Shown here: piece by piece, positions 35,186 to 44,300 of the stretch
Position numbering within the stretch: the stretch's first letter is position 1
Layout: the number at the start of each line of letters is the position of its first letter
Source of the DNA: Bacillus sp. CH30_1T
GTDB lineage: Bacteria; Bacillota; Bacilli; Bacillales; Bacillaceae_B
Assembly: GCF_008364765.1 (NCBI RefSeq)
Contig: NZ_VTUY01000001.1
Span: 187,526-251,525, forward strand
DNA length: 64,000 nt
Reading direction: 5' to 3'
The notes under the pieces: generated by a model
Told to the model about the DNA's origin: nothing
Seen by the model: only the letters and a program-made list of their open reading frames with translations
Database searches by the model: none
Position numbers and translations under genes: made by a program

Positions 35186-35605
35186 CTACTTTACATTTGT
35201 ACCTTTTCCCACTGCAGCAATCGCTTCGATTTCCACCAATTGATGTGTGTAGCCGAGTACAGTCACTCCTGATAACGTACTGGGGACGTCATGATCTCCA
35301 AACTCTTTTCTTATCGCGTTCCAAGCCGTTACTAAATCAGACTGATGTTGAGATGCTACTAGTACCCGGGTATATACGACGTCTTTCAAGGAGGCACTAC
35401 TCTCTTTCAGTACTTCCTTCATATTCTCCACACACAGTTTGGCTTGAAGTTCGTAATCATTGATATGAGGAACTTCCCCTTCTTTGTTAAGAGGACAGGC
35501 TCCGGCTAAAAAAAGGAGATCCCTGTCCGAAGGTACTCTTGCAGCGTATGCATAATCAACATCAGCTAATTGTGTTGATCGAATCAATGATATTTTTTTG
35601 TTCAT
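35186..35605 (-). CDS. RidA/YjgF-family protein
   Basis: This 139-residue protein of the RidA/YER057c/UK114 fold has the late family segment YTRVLVASQHQSDLVTAWNAI and ends LVEIEAIAAVG. RidA proteins deaminate reactive enamine/imine intermediates. The catalytic Arg of true RidA is expected just before the terminal motif (about residue 105); the sequence there reads PSTLSGVTVLG, which lacks it, so this is probably a Rid-subfamily member without imine deaminase activity. The start has GGAGGGAAC upstream. Confidence 0.85.
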   Translation of the reverse strand: MNKKISLIRSTQLADVDYAYAARVPSDRDLLFLAGACPLNKEGEVPHINDYELQAKLCVENMKEVLKESSASLKDVVYTRVLVASQHQSDLVTAWNAIRKEFGDHDVPSTLSGVTVLGYTHQLVEIEAIAAVGKGTNVK

Positions 35606-35651
35606 GTTGTTCCCTCCATTTGTTTTGACGAATCCGAAGAGTCACTCATGT

Positions 35652-36179
35652 TTAAGAGTTCAATACCCCTAAATATTCTTTCCAATGTCCCACATCTTCC
35701 ATATAACGATTGGAAAATACCCTTACAATTTGAGAAAGATGGGTCAAATCATGCACTACCCAAGTGGAGATTAGTTCACGGGCGCTGACCTTCCCGAAAG
35801 CAGGATGCATACCCGTTGCATCAAGGGAATGCTGGGGGTTGGCCACTAACTCTTTTAACTCATTCACATTCGCAGCTCTGAGCGAAGCAAACTCCAATAT
35901 CTTCTCTTCAAGACTTTTGGAGGTGCCCTCTTCTAAATGTGAAAAACGATCAAAAACAGGAAACACCGTACTTTCCCCCTCTTGAAAGATCATCTTCAAT
36001 CTCGGTATCCAATTGTGTTTCTCTCCTTCGATTAAATGCTCTACAACTTGAATGGCATTCCAGGTCCCATCTCCTTCATCACACTCCAACCATCCTTTCG
36101 ACAATCCGGCAAGGAAACATTCAAGGGTCTTCGGGGTTCTCTCCAAGACCTCGATTCCTTCATTTAATTCAAAGTTCAT
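35652..36179 (-). CDS. DinB_2-superfamily protein
   Basis: The 175-residue four-helix-bundle protein has VVEHLIEGEKH (His about 47) and DLTHLSQIVRV (His about 146) in the metal-site positions, of the DinB_2 type. It has no transmembrane segment. It is preceded by GGAGGAAAG and follows a strong hairpin. The substrate is unknown. Confidence 0.85.
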   Translation of the reverse strand: MNFELNEGIEVLERTPKTLECFLAGLSKGWLECDEGDGTWNAIQVVEHLIEGEKHNWIPRLKMIFQEGESTVFPVFDRFSHLEEGTSKSLEEKILEFASLRAANVNELKELVANPQHSLDATGMHPAFGKVSARELISTWVVHDLTHLSQIVRVFSNRYMEDVGHWKEYLGVLNS

Positions 36180-36241
36180 AAGCTTTCCTCCTCAAATGGA
36201 TATCACGACAGCAAAAGTGACGATAGGTCATCCTCGCTCAC

Positions 36242-36288
36242 GATGCCTGCCCCCGGTACGTTAAAACAACGTATCGGGGGCAGGCATC
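36242..36288. terminator. Perfect 21-bp palindrome, CTGCCCCCGGTACG type
   Basis: The arms at 36242-36262 and 36268-36288 are reverse complements apart from one mismatch (G/T). The loop is five bases. It is followed by AAAATGGGG. It sits between the DinB_2 promoter side and the AlkD-like gene end and may act as a bidirectional terminator, though T's are few. Confidence 0.75.
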
Positions 36289-36369
36289 AAAATGGGGCCA
36301 AGGGACCTGTCCACGTGGACTCTATTCCCGTAGGGTAGGGATGGTTCCCGATTTAGTGTTCCAAGTCAA

Positions 36370-37077
36370 TTAACACCTTACATACTTCCGCTTAAAGCCG
36401 ATCTTCCCACTCTCCACTTGCTTCTGAATATCATCGGCAGCCTTCAGGATACTGTTCTTTTTCTTCTCCCGTACCATTTCCACCGGTCCAATCTCTTTTG
36501 CTGTCTGAAGAGCCACATCATGAAGAGGTACATAAGAAACTCCGACTGTCGTGACGAAATTACTCATCGCCGATTTCGTCCGTTCTGGCGCATCATGGAT
36601 GGTCTCTTTCACTTTCTCAAGCATTCCTGCAAGCTTCGTTTCAGAAAACTCTTCGTCCTTGCGATTCCCTAGCAACCAGCAGTAACAGCTCCATCCCGCT
36701 GACATCTTCAGCTCTTCCCCGCTTGCGATCCACTTATCGGCAACGTCCTGGGCAATGTCCGCTTCTGCCAATGTGACCGCCACCACGTAATCGGACAGCA
36801 TATAAAAGTACGCCCCGTCGATCCAACGGTCAAAGTCTGCCTCCGTCATGGCCTTCGGATCGGCAATGACGCCTGCAAAGTACATGGCGTCGTAATTCCC
36901 TGTAGCATAAAGCTCCTCAGCCAACGCCTGATCCTTCTTGATCTTCTTGGCGATTGGTTTCATCGCACCTGTCGAGACGCCAAAGACCGGCTCGTGGGCA
37001 CCATTGGATATGTACATTTTCTTCGATCGTTCCTTGCCCAGCGCTTCCAGCTCTTGCATTACCGTTTGTGAATCCAT
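36370..37077 (-). CDS. DNA alkylation repair protein (AlkD-like)
   Basis: The product of about 235 residues consists of HEAT-like helices typical of AlkD-type DNA glycosylases: KKMYISNGAHEPVFGVSTGAM (about 19-39), WIDGAYFYMLSDYVVAV and WSCYCWLLGNRKD. The frame is open to 37119, but AAGGAAGTGG precedes ATG 37077. AlkD excises alkylated bases; this branch often lacks proven activity. Confidence 0.85.
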   Translation of the reverse strand: MDSQTVMQELEALGKERSKKMYISNGAHEPVFGVSTGAMKPIAKKIKKDQALAEELYATGNYDAMYFAGVIADPKAMTEADFDRWIDGAYFYMLSDYVVAVTLAEADIAQDVADKWIASGEELKMSAGWSCYCWLLGNRKDEEFSETKLAGMLEKVKETIHDAPERTKSAMSNFVTTVGVSYVPLHDVALQTAKEIGPVEMVREKKKNSILKAADDIQKQVESGKIGFKRKYVRC

Positions 37078-37164
37078 TCTATCCACTTCCTTTACTATAT
37101 AGGTTGTCCATCTTATCATTACTAAAATGACTTATATGAATCCCACTTTTTCATCAAAGCCTGT

Positions 37165-37377
37165 TTATGATTTTTTGGCAAAAGACATCCCTTTTTCTTT
37201 CAGAGCCTCATTCAGAATTCGAACTGCTTTCGGTCCTACCCCATGAATCTTCAGAATATCGGATTCCGACACGCTGGTAAACTGCTCAAGGCGATAAAAT
37301 CCGGCGTTATGAAGTTCACGGTTCGCGGGCTTACTCATCTTAGGCAATTCACTTTCTGGTGTTGGGTTATTGGTCAT
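37165..37377 (-). CDS. Helix-hairpin-helix protein (RNAP alpha-CTD-like)
   Basis: From ATG 37377, preceded by GGGGGGAACAGG, the gene encodes 70 residues; the extension upstream to 37545 has no coding character. FYRLEQFTSVSESDILKIHG-V-GPKAVRILNEAL is a helix-hairpin-helix fold as in RNA polymerase alpha CTD and DNA-repair proteins. It may bind DNA non-specifically. Confidence 0.75.
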   Translation of the reverse strand: MTNNPTPESELPKMSKPANRELHNAGFYRLEQFTSVSESDILKIHGVGPKAVRILNEALKEKGMSFAKKS

Positions 37378-37495
37378 GTTCCTGTTCCCCCCTCTCAAAT
37401 TATCTGTATTGCATCCAATACATCTGGAACGAATGCTCCTGTTTAGTATAAGTATTCTCCCTAAATATTGCTGTTCCTTTATTTCATGACAGAAA

Positions 37496-37522
37496 AAAGA
37501 GCTGCCACAATGACAGCTCTTT
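37496..37522 (-). terminator. Terminator after MFS exporter
   Basis: AAAGAGCTG (37496-37504) pairs with CAGCTCTTT (37514-37522). On the minus strand TTTTTTC follows the stem. It lies 24 bases past the MFS stop. Confidence 0.85.
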
Positions 37523-37545
37523 TTAACAGGTAATACAGATTCCAT

Positions 37546-38805
37546 TTATTCAAGCGCAGGGGCAGGCTTCCCTGCTTCGATCAACACTTGGTCGCGGCCC
37601 AACATGACGGAAAGGAGGATGGTCAATACGCCTGTTCCGATGAGGAGCCATTCAATGGCGATGATATCTGCTAAGGGTCCGAATATCAGCATTCCAATCG
37701 GCATCATCGAGGTGGAGATCATCCCCATGACCCCAAAGACTCTTCCCAAGTAATTCTCTTCGATTTTCTCCTGCAGTAACACCATTGTCGGTGTATTGAA
37801 AATCGGCATGGCTACTCCGAATAAAGCCATGAATACGAGATAGAACCAAAAGACCGGAACGATACCAAGGGCAAAGGTGCAGAATCCCATTATCAGACTT
37901 GCGAAGGTCATCGTGGCAATCTTATTTTTAAACCCGCCCCAGGAAGCTATGATGGCTCCGCCTGCCATCATCCCGATGGAAAAGGCAATTTCGATGGCCG
38001 TCAATCTCCAAATATCGTCACCGAAGCTCCGGGTAACCTGCAACGGAGTCAGAAAGGCCGCAGGTGCCATCAGAACAAAAAAGATGGAGAAAAACAGGAA
38101 GAACTTCTTCAGGAACCCATGGCTGTTGACATATTGCAAGCCTTGCTTGAAGTCACTGAAGTAGCTTGTTGTTTGTTTGCCCGCAGCCTTCTCATGCACC
38201 GAGATTTTTAAAAAGGCCAGCAATGTGATGATTGCAATGGCTCCCGTAATGACATCGATGAAGAAGATGATTTCAATCGATGCCATCCCAAGCAATGCGG
38301 CACTGACCATTGGGGACACGAACATAATGACAGCTTGAATGCTTCCATTTGCCCCGTTCACCTTCGTCAGCTTCTCCTTTGGAACAATCTGCGGCAAAAT
38401 CGCGCCGACAGCTGGTGTCTGAATCCCTGTTCCAAGCGCCCGGACCGCTGCCATGACAAACAGAAGCCAAATTGAATCGTATCCCATTAAGAAGAGAATC
38501 GCGAGAACCAGCGTTGAAGTCGCGATCAGTCCATCCGATAAAACAATCAGCAGCTTCCGGTTATACCGATCCGCCCAGACACCCGCTACCGGGGACAAAA
38601 GGAAGGTCGGAATAAACCCGCAAATGATGAACAACGTCATCATCAAACCGGACTCCGTCGTTAACGTGATATGCCACATGATCGCATATTGTACCAGGGA
38701 CGACCCGAATAATGAGATCGTCTGACTGCTTAGAAAGAGAATGATATTCCTTAACCAATTCTCCTTATGATTTTGATTTACTTTGTTCATTTCCCACCAA
38801 CTCAT
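37546..38805 (-). CDS. MFS exporter (MefA/EntS-like)
   Basis: This 419-residue transporter has 12 helices and a MefA-type start: FLSSQTISLFGSSLVQYAIMWH, then SPVAGVWADRYNRKLLIVLSDG (loop 2-3 motif, about 69-92). Such proteins export macrolides, siderophores or unknown metabolites. The ATG at 38790 (MNKVNQ) is an alternative start. No regulator is adjacent. Confidence 0.88.
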   Translation of the reverse strand: MSWWEMNKVNQNHKENWLRNIILFLSSQTISLFGSSLVQYAIMWHITLTTESGLMMTLFIICGFIPTFLLSPVAGVWADRYNRKLLIVLSDGLIATSTLVLAILFLMGYDSIWLLFVMAAVRALGTGIQTPAVGAILPQIVPKEKLTKVNGANGSIQAVIMFVSPMVSAALLGMASIEIIFFIDVITGAIAIITLLAFLKISVHEKAAGKQTTSYFSDFKQGLQYVNSHGFLKKFFLFFSIFFVLMAPAAFLTPLQVTRSFGDDIWRLTAIEIAFSIGMMAGGAIIASWGGFKNKIATMTFASLIMGFCTFALGIVPVFWFYLVFMALFGVAMPIFNTPTMVLLQEKIEENYLGRVFGVMGMISTSMMPIGMLIFGPLADIIAIEWLLIGTGVLTILLSVMLGRDQVLIEAGKPAPALE

Positions 38806-39140
38806 TTCTATTATTTAGTATAAAAACAAGCCTTGCCTACTAATTTTTAAAGACACAAAAAAGAGGGGAGACTCCTCCCCTCTTTAAAAATACCGACAAA
38901 TACAGGTTTCCTTAAAAATAGACAGATCAATCCCATTGCTCTGAACATAGGCAGAGCCTTCAAACGTATTCAATTAACGAGTGAAAAGCGGGAAACGCAA
39001 TCTGATTGATGCTGTCAACAGGAAAACCTCCATTTCATTTATAAGTAAGATAATCATAGCAGAGGAATACTGCTAGGGCAATCGTTTTTTGGGAAGAGGC
39101 TCATCAGCTAACTCTATGCCCCATTCAATTCTTAATGAAA
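38806..39140. other. Gap with terminator, no gene seen
   Basis: It contains a perfect hairpin, AAAGAGGGGAG (38860-38870) with CTCCCCTCTTT (38875-38885), followed by AAAAATACC. No coding frame is convincing. The MITE-like element begins at its right end. Confidence 0.7.
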
Positions 39141-39652
39141 GCCTGTTTTTTAAATTTTGTTGCTTTTGAAAAAGCGAGTAATGGTTGATTTCCGCTCCAG
39201 GTGCTCGCTTTCCGCGGGGCGTGAGTTGAGCCTCCTCGGGCTTTGCCCTGTGGGGTCTCAACTTTCCCGCTATTCCCGCAGGAGTCGAGCACCTTCCGCT
39301 ACAATCAACTTTCTGAGCATTAAAAGAAATAAATAAAAACAAGAACATTTTCAAACAACCTCATTTTAGGTGAGTAGAGAATGATTTCCTTTTAATGAGG
39401 ATTTCTGTTTTCTAATTACATTGTTCTTCTTGCACACCATTAAGCTCTGTCACGTAAATTCTCTTAAAGATGGTGAGGGGAACTGCGCAGACTCCTGCGG
39501 AAGTACGAGCGTGCCGAGACTCCGGAAGCTGAGGAGGCTCGGCCGAACGCCAACTGCAAGAGGAGCAGTTCCCCTCACCATCCAGCACAAACTGGTTACC
39601 TGAGCCCTGGCAGATCCTATGTTAGAAAACAACAATCTTTGCGAAAAGAGCC
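39141..39652. mobile_element. Composite MITE-like palindrome element, copy 1
   Basis: The 512-bp unit has ends that are related inverted repeats (GCCTGTTTTTTAAATTTTGT on the left; GCGAAAAGAGC on the right, reverse complement GCTCTTTTCGC) and two internal palindromic modules. Module 1 (about 39182-39312) contains GCTTTCCGCGGGG and CCCGCAGGAGTCGAGC; module 2 (about 39470-39583) runs from GGTGAGGGGAACTG to CAGTTCCCCTCACC. The tail GGCAGATCCTATGTTA follows. Frames inside it are chance. Copy 2 is at 58405-58817 in the same orientation. Confidence 0.75.
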
Positions 39653-39775
39653 TATTGAAAAGTTCCCTTGAATTTCTTCGGCTTTTTAAACCCTTCAATC
39701 AATATTGAATCTGTATCCCCTATAACCTATATTCCTCTTCTATTCTCACATCGTAAGCAGTATAGTCCCATTTGT

Positions 39776-41029
39776 TCACTTTGACTCACCGTCAACAGCT
39801 TCATCCTTATTAAATGAGAGAAAGGCCAGTTCCAATGCCTTTTCTACTTCATTCTTTTTATAAAAATAATGAAATAGTTCCTTCTCTGAGCGTTGAACTA
39901 AATAGGCAAATCCATACTTTCTATAGTAAGGCAGACCTTCTGTATATAAATAATGAAAATACTGATCTTGTCTTCCTTTGATTAAATACAATAATAGGTT
40001 GAACAGGATCATAAATAATTCCTGGTGCATTTCCGTCGCTATGCGTAATCCCTCATTGGTCAACTGTATCAATTTTGCCTTTGATAATAAACCTGCCTCA
40101 AACGAGCAGCGGATATAGCCTTCAAAAGACAATAAGTATTCACTCGACTTCTTATTCTTTATACTGCATGATTCTTTATATAGCTCGCTTGCCTTTTGAT
40201 AATTCTTTCTAACATAATAGAGGAACGCTAAATTATGTAATAGCTTCGATTTTCTTCTGATGGCATTACAAGTGACACAGCTTTCAATTAACGCTTCATA
40301 TTGTTTTACAGTTTCTTTGAAATCATGGTGCTGATCAAATTGGAGTTGGACTAGCATGAGCATTTCAGTATCGATCACTCTAAGAAAGTTGTTACTTTTC
40401 TTAAAATAGTTCAATGCTTTCTCTGCATAGTGGTAGCACATAATTTGAGAGTTAAGATTATGATAGGCAACAGCAAGATGATAATAATATTCAGGATTAT
40501 TGTATTCATTTTGCTTGATTGTTTTTAACGTATCGATTGCTTTGACATAATCGCTTTTCGCTATGTAATACATCCCTAGTATTTGTTTAAGCAAGTTCCT
40601 CTCATAATCGGATAAATGAAATTCGATTTTCCGGACATCATTTATGATCTCCTGTGCTTTGTCAAGATTATAATGAATGAGTTCGTATCTTATCTGGAGC
40701 AAACTGTAGAAATGTTTATAGTTGGAAATGTGAAGTAACGGCGCATTTTCAAGTTCTTTCTTGATAACTTCGACTTCTGGGAGCCCCTCTTTAATCATCA
40801 CTTCATGCCAGCGATCAAGAAGCTCTTTGATTTCGTAAAGCTTCGCAAGCTCCTTGTTCAAATCGATACCCAAACGATCGGCAATGTGCAGGATCGTTTC
40901 AGAGGAATACTCTGTTAACCCTCGTTCAATTTTACTTAAATGAGTAACAGAACAAATTCCACTACCTAGCTCTTTTTGTGTTAATTTAGCTTTCTCACGA
41001 TAAAACTTTATGATATTCCCCTCAATCAT
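39776..41029 (-). CDS. HTH-TPR regulator of the RRNPP type
   Basis: The 417-residue protein has an N-terminal helix-turn-helix (FYREKAKLTQKELGSGICSVTHLSKIERG, about 9-37) followed by a long array of TPR-like helices (for example NPEYYYHLAVAYHNL and HNLAFLYYVRKNYQKASELY). This is the plan of NprR/PlcR/Rgg quorum-sensing receptors. Those respond to secreted, re-imported peptides and often control extracellular proteases. Here two giant subtilase genes follow upstream on the same strand. No convincing propeptide gene with a signal sequence is visible next to it. Confidence 0.8.
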   Translation of the reverse strand: MIEGNIIKFYREKAKLTQKELGSGICSVTHLSKIERGLTEYSSETILHIADRLGIDLNKELAKLYEIKELLDRWHEVMIKEGLPEVEVIKKELENAPLLHISNYKHFYSLLQIRYELIHYNLDKAQEIINDVRKIEFHLSDYERNLLKQILGMYYIAKSDYVKAIDTLKTIKQNEYNNPEYYYHLAVAYHNLNSQIMCYHYAEKALNYFKKSNNFLRVIDTEMLMLVQLQFDQHHDFKETVKQYEALIESCVTCNAIRRKSKLLHNLAFLYYVRKNYQKASELYKESCSIKNKKSSEYLLSFEGYIRCSFEAGLLSKAKLIQLTNEGLRIATEMHQELFMILFNLLLYLIKGRQDQYFHYLYTEGLPYYRKYGFAYLVQRSEKELFHYFYKKNEVEKALELAFLSFNKDEAVDGESK

Positions 41030-41082
41030 CCGAGCCCTCCCATTCTGCCTTTAAGACCATTTATTCACTTTTGTAATAAGGG

Positions 41083-41120
41083 AAAGTGTAATTGCCCATT
41101 TAGTAACCATTATACACTTT
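41083..41120. promoter_or_regulatory. Inverted repeat upstream of RRNPP-type gene
   Basis: AAAGTGTA (41083-41090) and TACACTTT (41113-41120) are exact inverted arms, 22 bases apart, with further AT-rich similarity around them. Position fits an operator for the regulator gene starting at 41029, but this is a short repeat. Confidence 0.4.
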
Positions 41121-41193
41121 TCTAACTATCACTCCCACATGCCAGGGAGTTGATTCACATGCTGCTTCAAATGGAAAATGAGAACGAAAGAAA

Positions 41194-41227
41194 ACCTCCC
41201 TTATTCAATGTAGGGAAAAAGGGAGGT
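41194..41227. terminator. Hairpin in the gap between regulator and subtilase
   Basis: ACCTCCCTT (41194-41202) with AAGGGAGGT (41219-41227), followed by GAAAAAATTT. A second hairpin follows at 41277-41303. Confidence 0.7.
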
Positions 41228-41276
41228 GAAAAAATTTGATTTAGTCTCTTGTAAAGCTTTCAATAATAAGTCTCTT

Positions 41277-41303
41277 GAAAGAGGGCTTATAAAATGCCCT
41301 TTC
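41277..41303 (-). terminator. Terminator of the cohesin/dockerin subtilase gene
   Basis: GAAAGAGGGC (41277-41286) and GCCCTTTC (41296-41303) form a stem with a small bulge about 20 bases after the stop at 41320. The minus-strand tail is T-poor. Confidence 0.6.
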
Positions 41304-41319
41304 AGCCTTCTCTACATTA

Positions 41320-44300
41320 CTATTGATTTAATTCCAATCCAACGGAACGGAATAATTTCTCTAAAGTAACTTTTCCATGCTTTTCTTTTGGCTTTTTGTT
41401 CTTTTTAGCACCTTGTCCTTTTTCTAAGAAATTCTTTTCAATGAAACGAAGATCCGTTTCATCCACTTTTCCATCTTGATTAATGTCACCTTTATTTACT
41501 CCTACGCCTTCTTTTCCATAAGAGAATACTGAAATAATGGCGTCATTAATGTCAATTATATTATCTCCATCGACATCTCCGGCTAATTGCAATCCCGGAT
41601 ACATTCTTTCTTTTACTCCCAATACATCGCCATTCACCTCTTCACCTACAGTAACTGTCGTGTGGGATTCAAAGTGTCCTGGTACTTTCACCACTACCTT
41701 ATAGGTCTCTTCAGATGCTGGAATACCGTGAATTTCAAATATTGATTTAGATGATTCGATCAGCTCACCTTCATATTTAGTTCCATCAGGTGAGGTTGCA
41801 GTAATTTTAACATCTTTATCATGTAAATCTACATTTACCCACCCTTCTTCATGAAGGAATGCTTCAGGTCCTAAATATCCCCAGACAACAGAGTGTTTAG
41901 GCACTATTTCTAACTGATCTGTAATAAAGCCTGGAACTTGTACAACTTCCTCTTCTCCAGATTTATGATATTTAGCTTCTGTAAAATTAAATGAAGAAAT
42001 ATAATCATAAAACTCGTCATTCGTGACCTTGAAGGTAACATCCAGAATAGGCATATCGCCATCTGCCCCTTTTAATGATTCCCCTTCTAAAAATGCACTA
42101 ACAGGGATTTGATTCTCCCAAAGGTCATGTTTGATTTCGCCAACTTCCACTCTTGTGCTTAATTTCTTTTCATCTGCGAATTTCTTAAATTCCGGGTTTA
42201 CTTGTGCATCAACGAACTCATAGTATGAATTTTGGTAACTAAGTTTAAACTCTCCACCAATTAGCTTCTCTACATTTTTCATCGTTAAAGTCACAGTTAC
42301 TTCATCACCCAAGTACAGTTCGTCCTTATCAAGATCAGCCTTAGCATATTTTCCGCCTTTTTCTATGAAGTAATATTTATGCATACCCTTGCCTTGATCT
42401 CCTGCTGTGGCTGCATCAAATCCATAGAAACCAAAGTCAACGTATTGACCGTTAGCTACTTCTTCTGGAGTAACACCGAACTTAAAGCTTCCGTCCGCTT
42501 CAGGAGTAAAATAATGAGTCGGGAAGCCCCAGCCCTTACTATCATAGCCCACAACCGTATTCAATCCTTGGTCAACAGGACTTAATTGTCCATCCAGATT
42601 ATTCCTTATTTCCTTTATTCCTTTTTCTTTCATAACATCTACGTTTGAATCGTAGATCTTTCCATTAAACCAACTGATCCCTTGCTCATCATCCTTGTTG
42701 TACTCAATTTCATAAACGCCGGGCTCTTTTTCCATTGTTATTTCCGGCACTTGATTATCAATGAATACATAATCTGATGGCTTAAACATTTCACCTTCTT
42801 CATTTGTCCCGATGATTTCAAGTTCATATGCTCCATCAGGCGCCAACACCATTTCCTCACTTATTGGGTTTTCTTCGTCCCCTGTAAACGGGTAGTATGC
42901 TCCACTACCGAAGACAAATGGTACTAAAAAGTCAACACCCAGCTGTTCGTTTAAGAATTCCGTATCAATCCAGCCTAGATACCCTAGATATTCACCTGTA
43001 TCTCCATCTTTTACGACTAAATCCATGGTTTCCATCGGACTTCTCAAACCAACATTTAAGAACGTTGCAGGGACGCTCATATGTGCATGATACATGCTGG
43101 CGTCTGAAGCAAACGCAGGTCGGTCGACTGAATAATTTATTCCTCTATCAGCCACGATTATGGAGAAAGGAATTTGATATTTCTCGTGTTCGTTATCCGC
43201 ATTTGTAAAATGGATATAGCCTTCATATGTTCCTGCCTCTGCTTCTTTCGGCACTTCAATACTTGGCGTCATTTCAACCTTACTGTTAGCCTCTACAGAG
43301 ACTTTGTCATTTACAGTAATGACAAGGCCATTTGTTTCTGCATTATTTGCACCTGAAATATCAGAAGACAATAGTTCTACATTTACATTAAAATCTTTCT
43401 TTTTATCACTATCATTCTCTAATTCTACTGTTCTGCCATCTGCCGTTGATGAATCTTTTTGTTTATAATGATACCCGAAAGCAATGGCTCCTGTGATATC
43501 ATCAATGACAATTTCATTAAAAGATTCATCTAAAGATATCGTTTCATCCATTACTTGAAGTTTCACTTCAGAATGAACAGCATTAGTTGGGTCAACTCTG
43601 CCGGCACCTACTTCAAATACACTGTAATCTTCACTTAAATCGTCTGCCGTATTCATTAATGCCGTTTTCACATCATATGGTGAATAGTCAGGGTTGTTTT
43701 GAAGGATCATGGCAGCAACACCGGCGGCATATGGTGTGGCCATGGAAGTTCCAGATAATCTTTCATACGCATATTGGTAATTTGAAGGATTTTCCTTATC
43801 GTTAATATAACCTGGTACTGTCGATAGGATACTAACACCTGGTGCTGTAATTTCAGGTTTAATATCGTAGGTTTTTAAGGATGGTCCACGAGAACTGAAG
43901 TCCGCTAATTTATCTCCTTCAGTTTTGATCTCACTGATTTCCTTAAATGTAAACATTTTCTCTTCAGTTAAAAGACCTTTTAGTCTTTCCCCCTCTTCCT
44001 TCGTCAAAGTGAAAGCAGGTATGTAATCAATACCTTCACCAAAATAGTAGGAAAGCTCTCCGTCAACATTATTCCATATGATGACTGCACTCGCTCCTGC
44101 ATTTTTTGCGTTTGCAATTTTTTCATTAAAAGAAAGTGTACCGCGTTCAATCAATGCTAATTTACCAGAAAAATCTTTCCCACTAAAATCCTCGGCATAA
44201 CCTAAACCTGCATCCACTACCTCAAGGGATGTATTCGTCAATTCGGCTATATTGTCATCAAAATGCTTTGCCATTAATTGAAGATTATATGAATCTTCCC

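Noticed and set aside
39073-39698. Frames of 60-93 codons on both strands within the MITE-like element copy 1
   Set aside because: They run across palindromic modules and lack ribosome sites; translated composition mirrors the palindromes (for example Arg/Ser-rich).
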